Shown here: one piece after another, positions 1 to 5,025 of the stretch
Numbering within the stretch: the stretch's first letter is position 1
Layout: every line of letters begins with the position of its first letter
NCBI GenBank assembly: GCA_022561675.1
Contig: JADFQT010000163.1
Coordinates: forward strand, 1-6,107
DNA: 6,107 nt
Direction of reading: 5' to 3'
Origin: Chloroflexota bacterium
GTDB lineage: Bacteria; Chloroflexota; Dehalococcoidia; Lucifugimonadales; UBA3495
Notes under the pieces: generated by a model
Database searches by the model: none
The model's input: the letters and a program-made list of their open reading frames with translations, nothing else
What the model was told of the DNA's origin: nothing
Position numbers and translations under genes: made by a program

Positions 1-16
1 GGGTAGATGACGCTGG

Positions 17-36
17 ATTCCGGCCTGCGCCGGAAT
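17..36. repeat. REP-like GC-rich palindrome
   Basis: A perfect inverted repeat with 8-nt arms, ATTCCGGC and GCCGGAAT, around a CTGC loop. It is flanked by CTGG on the left and GACG on the right. The same general pattern (GGATTCC, a GC-rich palindrome, GGAATGACG) is familiar as a dispersed intergenic repeat in many bacterial genomes, including Deltaproteobacteria and Chloroflexota; that family resemblance is from memory. Only one copy lies in this window, so its repetitive nature is inferred. No T-tract follows, so it is not a canonical terminator for a + strand gene, though it could shape the 3' end of an upstream transcript. Confidence 0.55.
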
Positions 37-115
37 GACGTGCAGGGAATTATGCTATGCCCGGATATCTTTGAACAAAGGCTCTAAGATGCCCTGGTTG
101 TGCCCGATAAATTCG

Positions 116-144
116 TTGTCTGTAAAATCGTCCTGTGCTATAAT
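116..144 (+). promoter_or_regulatory. Sigma70-type promoter for rpsO
   Basis: A perfect -10 hexamer TATAAT lies at 139-144, preceded by the extended -10 dinucleotide TG at 136-137. A -35-like TTGTCT (4 of 6 matches to TTGACA) sits at 116-121, giving the ideal 17-bp spacer. Transcription would start near 150-152, leaving a leader of about 37 nt before the rpsO ATG. This is the best promoter match in the window and suits a highly expressed ribosomal protein gene. It may also read through into pnp, since no terminator is visible between rpsO and pnp. Confidence 0.7.
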
Positions 145-158
145 GCCCCGGAGTGAAG

Positions 159-203
159 ATGAACAGAGATAAGGTAAAGCGTGGCCAATGCTGGATGGTG
201 TAA
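159..203 (+). CDS. Possible 14-codon leader ORF overlapping the rpsO start
   Basis: ATG at 159 opens a short frame encoding MNRDKVKRGQCWMV and ending in TAA at 201-203, so it overlaps the first 16 nt of rpsO in another frame. GGAG at 150-153 lies 5 nt upstream of this ATG, a better Shine-Dalgarno placement than rpsO's own. If translated, terminating ribosomes could re-initiate at the rpsO ATG at 188, which lies inside the mini-ORF. Against it: the predicted transcription start falls at about the same place as the GGAG, so the site may be incomplete in the mRNA, and an ORF this short is common by chance. The peptide matches nothing I recognise. Confidence 0.2.
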   Translation: MNRDKVKRGQCWMV

Positions 204-454
204 CAAAGCAAAGGATTACTGAGGAATATCGAGTCCACGAGAACGACACCGGCTCCACAGAAGTACAGGTAGCGGTAATAACCGAGAGAATCAAACAAAT
301 AACCGACCATCTTCGAGTCCACAAGAAGGACGTCCACTCCCGCCGAGGTCTGGTGACCTTGGTGTCCAAGCGCCGCAGACTGCTCAACTACCTGACCAAG
401 GAAGATGTCAACCGTTATCAGACTTTGATAACCCGGTTGGGGTTACGCCGCTAA
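188..454 (+). CDS. rpsO: 30S ribosomal protein S15
   Basis: S15 is a primary binding protein of the central domain of 16S rRNA and nucleates assembly of the small-subunit platform. The 88-residue product has the family's normal length and aligns without gaps to the E. coli protein. It shows the conserved block DTGSTEVQ (20-27), the rRNA-contacting stretch HLxxHKKDxHSRRGL (41-55, with H41, H45, D48 and S51), and the terminal LGLRR. The ATG at 188 is the only start that keeps this full-length alignment. Its Shine-Dalgarno is poor: AAGG at 171-174 is 13 nt away. In many bacteria S15 represses its own translation through a leader structure; I see no recognisable copy of the E. coli pseudoknot here. 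pnp follows after 104 nt, the classical rpsO-pnp order. Confidence 0.98.
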   Translation: MLDGVTKQRITEEYRVHENDTGSTEVQVAVITERIKQITDHLRVHKKDVHSRRGLVTLVSKRRRLLNYLTKEDVNRYQTLITRLGLRR

Positions 455-503
455 TTGTCCGCCAGTGTTCCTGCCTTAGACCCATCCCCGTTCTTTGTCC
501 AAG

Positions 504-532
504 CTGACCAATTCTGACTCACCTTCTATTTT
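504..532 (+). promoter_or_regulatory. Weak candidate promoter for pnp
   Basis: In the 104-nt rpsO-pnp spacer, CTGACC (504-509, 4 of 6 matches to TTGACA) and TATTTT (527-532, 4 of 6 matches to TATAAT) are 17 bp apart. Transcription would start near 539, leaving a leader of about 20 nt. The match is modest and pnp could equally be read from the rpsO promoter. No terminator hairpin is visible in the spacer. Confidence 0.25.
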
Positions 533-538
533 ATCTGT

Positions 539-542
539 GAGG
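539..542 (+). promoter_or_regulatory. Distant Shine-Dalgarno for pnp
   Basis: GAGG at 539-542 is the only purine-rich match before the pnp ATG, but it is 16 nt away. It overlaps a tiny inverted repeat, GGTA (541-544) and TACC (548-551), with a 3-nt loop. Upstream in-frame extension is blocked by TGA at 538-540, and no better start lies nearby, so the ATG at 559 stands despite the poor spacing. Confidence 0.3.
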
Positions 543-558
543 TAACTTACCCTTTATC

Positions 559-2886
559 ATGTCTACTATTGCATCCCCTTTGGTCATCCAGAGGCTGGTT
601 GGCGACCAGCCAATAATCATTGAAACCGGCAAGCTGGCCCTTCAGGCGCACGGCTCGGTCACCGTACGTCGGGGCGACACTATTGTGCTGGCCACCGCCG
701 TAATGTCGGACAAGGCCCGACCGGATATCGACTTCCTGCCCCTGACGGTGGAATATGAGGAACGTCTCTACTCCGCCGGAAAGATCCCAGGCAGCTTTTT
801 CCGGCGGGAGGGAAGACCAGGCCAGGAGGCCATCTTGGCCTGCCGGCTGACCGACCGCTCCATCCGACCTCTCATCCCCAAAGGAGTTCACAACGACGTA
901 CAGATAATCATCACCGTCCTGTCCGCCGACCCGGAGCATCCGGCGGAGATCCTGGGCATGGTCGGTACATCCGCCGCTCTGTCCATCTCCCAGATACCAT
1001 TTGAGGGTCCTATTGGGTCCTGCCGGGTGGCCTACAAAGACGGCCAGTACATCATCAACCCTACCTATCAGGAAATCAGCGAAAGCCAGCTGAACATGGT
1101 TGTCTCCAGCACTGAAGATGCCATAATCATGGTGGAGGCGGGTTCCAACGAGGTCTCGGAAGAGGTGATCCTGGAGGGCATTCGGCAAGCCCGCGAAGCC
1201 AATCAGGTAGTAATTTCCCTGATTCAGGAGCTGGCCAGCCAAGCCGGTAAACCAAAGCTAGAGCTCGCCGGCGAAGCGGACGAAACGGCAGAGATTCTGA
1301 ACCAGGTCAAGACCCTGGTTCAGGAGCGAATGCAAGAGGTGCTGGGCCGGAACGCCTTCAAAGCCGAGCGGGATGAGGGTCTGGACAGTTTGGAAGAGGA
1401 GGCACAGGAACGCCTGGCCGACAGCTACCCGGCTCAGAAAGTTGCCGAAGGCTTTAAGCAGGTACTCAAGGGTGAAGTCCGCAGCCGCATATTGCATCAG
1501 GGGGTTCGTCCCGACGGGCGCGCCAGAGAAGAAATTCGGCCAATTACCTGCGAGGTAGGCCTGCTGCCGCGAACCCACGGCTCCGGCCTGTTCACCCGAG
1601 GACAGACTCAGGTTCTCTCCGTCGCCACCCTAGCCTCCTTAAATATGAGGCAGACCTTGGATACGGTGGGCCCGGACGGCACCAAGCGGTTCATGCACCA
1701 CTATAACTTCCCTCCTTATTCCACGGGAGAGGCACGCCGGGTAGGCTCACCGGGCCGGCGGGAAATCGGTCACGGAGCTTTGGCGGAGAGGGCAATTTTG
1801 GCCGCGCTGCCTAACGAAGAGGAATTTCCTTACGCCATCCGGGTGGTTTCCGAGTGCCTGGGTTCCAACGGCAGCACCTCCATGGGCAGTGTCTGCGGCA
1901 CCTCCATGGCGCTGATGGACGCTGGCGTCCCGATGAAGGCGCCGGTGGCCGGAATTGCCATGGGCCTGGTTACCGATCCCGATGGGCAATACGCCATCCT
2001 CAGCGATATTCAGGGCATCGAAGATTTCCTGGGAGACATGGATTTCAAAGTCGCCGGCACCGCCCAGGGAATTAATGCCCTTCAAATGGACATCAAATTC
2101 ACCGGCCTTACTACCGGGATGCTCAGTGAAGCGCTGGAGCAGGCCAGGATAGGACGGCTGTTCATCCTGGACAAGATGAGCGAGGCCATCTCCCAGCCTC
2201 GCGAGCAGATGAGCCCCTACGCTCCCAAGATGATTCGGATCCAGATACCGGTGGAGAAGATCGGGCTGGTGATCGGTCCGGGCGGTAGGGTAATCCGCGC
2301 AATCATCGAAGAAACCGGCGCCTCCATAGATGTGGCCGACGACGGCGGTGTCACCATAGGCTCCTCCGACCAGGCCATGCTCGACCTGGCTCGCAGCAAG
2401 ATCGAAGGGCTGACCCGGGACCTGGTGGTGGGAGATATTATGACCGGGAAGATCGCGCGGATCACCAACTTTGGTGCCTTCGTCGAGCTCCTGCCGGGCA
2501 AGGACGGCCTGCTGCGCACCGAAGAGATGGGTGACATGGAAGGCGAACCGCAGATGGGCCAGGAAATAACCGTGATGATCCAGGAGATCGACTCGATGGG
2601 ACGGGTCAACCTCTCTCGGAGAGCCTTGTTTGGTGGCAACGGCGGTGCTCCGTCCGGCGCGGCTCCCCGGCCCCAGCAATCTCGTCCACCCTTCCCGGAC
2701 CGGGATCGAGGGCGGCCTCGACCCGGGGGCGGCCCCGGCGGACGAGGTGGGTTCAACGCTGGGGACCGAGACCGGGGACGGCGACCGGGCCCGGGTGGAC
2801 CCAGACCCGGCGGAGGTTCCAGACCCGGAGCCGGGGGCACGTCGGAACGAACCTTCCTGGGAGGCAGCGGCTCTCAACCGCGCTAA
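559..2886 (+). CDS. pnp: Polynucleotide phosphorylase with Gly/Arg-rich C-terminal tail
   Basis: PNPase is a trimeric cytoplasmic exoribonuclease that degrades RNA 3'-to-5' by phosphorolysis, often with an endonuclease and a helicase in the degradosome. The 775-residue product shows the family order: RNase PH-like domain 1 (about 10-145, with SAGKIPGSFFRREGRP at 72-87), an alpha-helical linker (about 150-305), catalytic RNase PH domain 2 (about 315-545), a KH domain (about 560-615, GPGG loop at 573-576) and an S1 domain (about 622-690). Catalytic features include SNGSTSMGS at 436-444 and the metal-binding residues D489, D495 and K497, equivalent to E. coli D486, D492 and K494. Usual length is about 700; the excess is a low-complexity tail (about 691-775) rich in Gly, Arg and Pro, with DRDRGR twice (714-719, 736-741). 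The frame is intact and the core looks active. Confidence 0.98.
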   Translation: MSTIASPLVIQRLVGDQPIIIETGKLALQAHGSVTVRRGDTIVLATAVMSDKARPDIDFLPLTVEYEERLYSAGKIPGSFFRREGRPGQEAILACRLTDRSIRPLIPKGVHNDVQIIITVLSADPEHPAEILGMVGTSAALSISQIPFEGPIGSCRVAYKDGQYIINPTYQEISESQLNMVVSSTEDAIIMVEAGSNEVSEEVILEGIRQAREANQVVISLIQELASQAGKPKLELAGEADETAEILNQVKTLVQERMQEVLGRNAFKAERDEGLDSLEEEAQERLADSYPAQKVAEGFKQVLKGEVRSRILHQGVRPDGRAREEIRPITCEVGLLPRTHGSGLFTRGQTQVLSVATLASLNMRQTLDTVGPDGTKRFMHHYNFPPYSTGEARRVGSPGRREIGHGALAERAILAALPNEEEFPYAIRVVSECLGSNGSTSMGSVCGTSMALMDAGVPMKAPVAGIAMGLVTDPDGQYAILSDIQGIEDFLGDMDFKVAGTAQGINALQMDIKFTGLTTGMLSEALEQARIGRLFILDKMSEAISQPREQMSPYAPKMIRIQIPVEKIGLVIGPGGRVIRAIIEETGASIDVADDGGVTIGSSDQAMLDLARSKIEGLTRDLVVGDIMTGKIARITNFGAFVELLPGKDGLLRTEEMGDMEGEPQMGQEITVMIQEIDSMGRVNLSRRALFGGNGGAPSGAAPRPQQSRPPFPDRDRGRPRPGGGPGGRGGFNAGDRDRGRRPGPGGPRPGGGSRPGAGGTSERTFLGGSGSQPR

Positions 2887-2940
2887 TCCCAATCTTCGGG
2901 GTTGGCACAGCCGTCCGTCCGTGAGCCACTTCAGCGGTGC

Positions 2941-2993
2941 AACCAGAAAAGGGGCGAGCCTGAAGCTCGCCCCTTTTCTGGTTCTAACTTTCC
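2941..2993 (+). terminator. Strong intrinsic terminator after pnp, probably bidirectional
   Basis: A perfect 19-bp inverted repeat has arms at 2941-2959 and 2965-2983 around the 5-nt loop CTGAA. The core stem is GGGGCGAGC pairing with GCTCGCCCC, followed by TTTT inside the outer stem and a pyrimidine-rich tail (CTAACTTTCC). An AAAA tract precedes the GC core on the left, so the element also looks like a terminator when read from the other strand. It lies 54 nt after the pnp stop and separates the rpsO-pnp unit from dapB-asd. The T-run is interrupted (TTTTCTGGTT), slightly off the textbook pattern. Confidence 0.85.
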
Positions 2994-3008
2994 CCAGCAG
3001 CACCTGCG

Positions 3009-3017
3009 TGGTAATAT
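3009..3017 (+). promoter_or_regulatory. Weak extended -10 candidate for dapB-asd
   Basis: TGG followed by TAATAT (4 of 6 matches to TATAAT) resembles an extended -10 element. No -35 match is visible at the right distance. Because a strong terminator ends just upstream and dapB starts at 3061, a promoter should lie between about 2984 and 3049, and this is the best candidate there. Confidence 0.3.
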
Positions 3018-3060
3018 TTAGGCCAATTCTATCCTGGCGGCCTGCCATCAGGAGGTTACT

Positions 3061-3849
3061 ATGCCGGCGATTAGAGTGGTGGTCAACGGCGCCACCGGAA
3101 AAATGGGGATGGAAACCATCGCCGCGCTCGGCCGGGAGCCCGACCTAGACCTGGTGGGAGCCATCTGCCGCCAGGAGAGAGGGGCCACCCTGCAGTTGTC
3201 CGATGGGGGCGAGGTGCCTCTCTCGACCAACCTGGAGGATATTCTCACCCAAACCCATCCGGCGGTATTGATAGATTTCACCAATGCCGCCGCCTGCATG
3301 GAGGCGGTTCCCGTAGCTTCCGCCTGCTCCGTGAACATGGTGCTGGGTGCCAGCGGCCTGACCGAAGAGCACCTGAAGCAGTTGGATGCCCTGGCCAGCG
3401 ACAAGAACATCGGTATCATTGTTGCCCCAAACTTCGCCTTGGGCGCGGTAATCCTAAAAAAGCTGGCGGAGCAAGCCGCCCCCTTTTTCGACTACCTGGA
3501 CATTGTCGAAACCCATCACGAAGGCAAAATCGACGCTCCCTCCGGTTTTTCCCTGGCCCTGGCCCAGAGCCTGGGAAAGGAGAAGAGCTTCACCCGTACC
3601 GAAACGAAGAAGGAGAACCTGCCCAATACTCGAGGCGGGGAGTACAACGGTATAACTATCCACAGTCTTCGCATGCCGGGGCGTAGCGCTCACCACGAGA
3701 TAACCATGGGCGCTCCCGGACAAACCCTCACCCTGCGTCACGACACTATGGGCCGTGACTGCTACATGCCGGGGGTTGTTCGCTGTGTACGCGAGGTGGT
3801 GAAACAGCCCGGGCTGGTTGTGGGGCTGGAAAATGTTCTGGGCTTATAG
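3061..3849 (+). CDS. dapB: 4-hydroxy-tetrahydrodipicolinate reductase
   Basis: DapB reduces the DapA product to tetrahydrodipicolinate with NAD(P)H, a cytoplasmic step of the diaminopimelate/lysine pathway. The 262-residue product is of typical length. It has an N-terminal Rossmann fold with GATGKMG (10-16), IDFT (71-74), LGASGL (95-100), and APNFALG (122-128). The signature ETHHEGKIDAPSG (150-162) contains the proton-donor pair H152/H153 and K156. The C-terminal part (about 200-240, SLRMPG, HHEI, LRHD, YMPGV) fits the subtype seen in Firmicutes, cyanobacteria and Chloroflexota rather than the E. coli subtype. Unusually, the substrate-binding SGT motif reads SGF (F163). The start is well supported by AGGAGG at 3050-3055, 5 nt before the ATG. 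asd follows 15 nt after the stop, so the two are an operon. Confidence 0.96.
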   Translation: MPAIRVVVNGATGKMGMETIAALGREPDLDLVGAICRQERGATLQLSDGGEVPLSTNLEDILTQTHPAVLIDFTNAAACMEAVPVASACSVNMVLGASGLTEEHLKQLDALASDKNIGIIVAPNFALGAVILKKLAEQAAPFFDYLDIVETHHEGKIDAPSGFSLALAQSLGKEKSFTRTETKKENLPNTRGGEYNGITIHSLRMPGRSAHHEITMGAPGQTLTLRHDTMGRDCYMPGVVRCVREVVKQPGLVVGLENVLGL

Positions 3850-3852
3850 CCA

Positions 3853-3857
3853 GAGGG
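3853..3857 (+). promoter_or_regulatory. Shine-Dalgarno fixing the TTG start of asd
   Basis: GAGGG lies 7 nt before TTG at 3865. The nearby ATG at 3875 and GTG at 3872 are in another frame, and the next in-frame candidate, TTG at 3886, has no Shine-Dalgarno. This supports a non-ATG start for asd. Confidence 0.7.
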
Positions 3858-3864
3858 AAAAAAC

Positions 3865-4917
3865 TTGGCGGGTGATGAGCGGATTTTGGAGAACCTGACC
3901 TTAGCGGTAGTGGGAGCCACCGGCGCCGTAGGCACCGAGTTCCTGCGGATAATTGAAAAACGTCACCCGGAATTGCGCAACCTCAAGCTGCTGGCATCCA
4001 AACGCTCTGCCGGGAAGAAGCTCACGGTTAATGGCGTGGAGCTGGTGGTGGAGGAGACAACCGCGGATTCCTTCCGGGGAGTGGATATTGCCTTCATCTC
4101 GGTCAGCACCGCCGTCAGCCTCGAGCTGGCCCCCATCGCGGTGGCCGCCGGAGCGGTGGTCATCGACGACAGCTCGGCCTTTCGCATGCAGCCAGATGTT
4201 CCTCTGGTGGTCCCAGAAGTTAACGGACCGGATGTGGAGGCCCACCAGGGGATTATTGCCATTCCCAATTGCTCCACCACGCCCCTGGTAATGGTGGCCC
4301 ATCCCCTTGGCCAGGCCAATCCCATTCGACGCATAGTGGCGGACACCTATCAATCCGTTTCCGGAGCGGGCGGCGCCGCCATGACCGAGTTGCGGGAGCA
4401 GAGTCTCACCCTGCTGAAGGGTGGCGCGGTGAAGCCGGAGGCGCAACCCCAACAAATAGGCTTTAACGTGATACCTCACATCGATGCTTTCCTGGACAAC
4501 GGCTACACCTGGGAAGAGCAAAAGATGATCGATGAATCCCGCAAGATTCTGCACTCCCCCGAAATCGCCGTCTCCGCCACCTGCGTGCGGGTGCCGGTGT
4601 ACGTGTCCCACAGCGTCGCGCTGCATATCGAGCTGGATCATCCCATGTCAACCGCAGAGGCCAGAGAAATCTTGAGTCAGATGCCGGGGCTGCAAGTGAT
4701 GGACGATCCGTCGAATAAGATCTACCCCATGCCCTGGAATGTGGCCGGGCAAGACGACGTGTTCGTCGGCCGCATTCGTCAGGACGCCTCCCACCCCAAC
4801 GGCCTGGCCATGTGGGTCGTTTCCGACAACCTGCGCAAAGGCGCCGCGCTCAACTCCATCCAAATCGCAGAGGAACTGGTGGCCCGGGACTGCCTCAAGC
4901 CCCGGGTAAGGGGATAG
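3865..4917 (+). CDS. asd: Aspartate-semialdehyde dehydrogenase (TTG start)
   Basis: Asd converts L-aspartyl-4-phosphate to L-aspartate 4-semialdehyde using NADPH, the branch point to lysine/diaminopimelate, threonine and methionine. The 350-residue product shows a Rossmann NADP-binding motif GATGAVG (17-23), the catalytic cysteine C136 in IPNCSTTP (133-140), the QSVSGAGG segment (163-170), the substrate-binding arginine R242 in RVPV (242-245), and the general base H249 (VSHS, where GHS is more usual). The C-terminal signature around NGLAMWVVSDNLRKGAALN (312-330) is diagnostic. Length is normal. Fifteen nucleotides separate it from dapB, giving a co-transcribed pair acting one step apart in the same pathway. 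The intervening enzyme, DapA, is not in the window. Confidence 0.97.
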   Translation: MAGDERILENLTLAVVGATGAVGTEFLRIIEKRHPELRNLKLLASKRSAGKKLTVNGVELVVEETTADSFRGVDIAFISVSTAVSLELAPIAVAAGAVVIDDSSAFRMQPDVPLVVPEVNGPDVEAHQGIIAIPNCSTTPLVMVAHPLGQANPIRRIVADTYQSVSGAGGAAMTELREQSLTLLKGGAVKPEAQPQQIGFNVIPHIDAFLDNGYTWEEQKMIDESRKILHSPEIAVSATCVRVPVYVSHSVALHIELDHPMSTAEAREILSQMPGLQVMDDPSNKIYPMPWNVAGQDDVFVGRIRQDASHPNGLAMWVVSDNLRKGAALNSIQIAEELVARDCLKPRVRG

Positions 4918-4927
4918 CGGCTAGTTC

Positions 4928-4948
4928 CTAACCGGTACTGCCGGTTGG
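4928..4948 (+). other. Small hairpin after asd, weak terminator candidate
   Basis: AACCGG (4930-4935) pairs with CCGGTT (4941-4946) around the loop TACTG. The stem can extend by a T-G wobble and a C-G pair to 8 bp. It lies 10 nt after the asd stop. No T-tract follows, so intrinsic termination is doubtful; it may be an mRNA 3'-end structure or chance. The rest of the 108-nt spacer shows nothing I recognise and no clear promoter. Confidence 0.3.
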
Positions 4949-5015
4949 CGGGTCGAGTCAAGGGTAGGTTAGAGCCAAAGATTAATTCGGATGCCCCAGC
5001 CAGCGAATTTATGGT

Positions 5016-5021
5016 AGGAGG
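5016..5021 (+). promoter_or_regulatory. Shine-Dalgarno deciding the FAD-oxidase start
   Basis: AGGAGG lies 4 nt before ATG at 5026. An in-frame ATG also occurs at 5011, but it has no Shine-Dalgarno of its own and would place this site inside the coding sequence. ATG 5026 is therefore preferred. Confidence 0.75.
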
Positions 5022-5025
5022 AAGC

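Noticed and set aside
69..80. Short inverted repeat CTTT/AAAG upstream of the rpsO promoter
   Set aside because: A 4-5 bp AT-rich stem with no T-tract and no operator resemblance is expected by chance.
50..387. Two overlapping minus-strand frames opposite rpsO
   Set aside because: Both are antisense to rpsO, which is unmistakable, and neither has a recognisable motif.
1747..3048. 433-codon open frame on the minus strand opposite the 3' half of pnp
   Set aside because: It lies antisense to strongly conserved PNPase domains, runs through the terminator, has no ribosome site or recognisable domain, and is Arg/Gly/Pro-rich as expected of a high-GC shadow frame.
2630..3148. 172-codon + frame overlapping the pnp tail and the dapB start
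   Set aside because: It runs out of frame through the PNPase tail, the terminator and the dapB start, and resembles no protein; the in-frame genes account for the region.
3901..4641. 246-codon minus-strand open frame opposite asd
   Set aside because: Fully antisense to a well-conserved gene, with a His/Gly-rich composition typical of a complement of coding DNA and no family resemblance.
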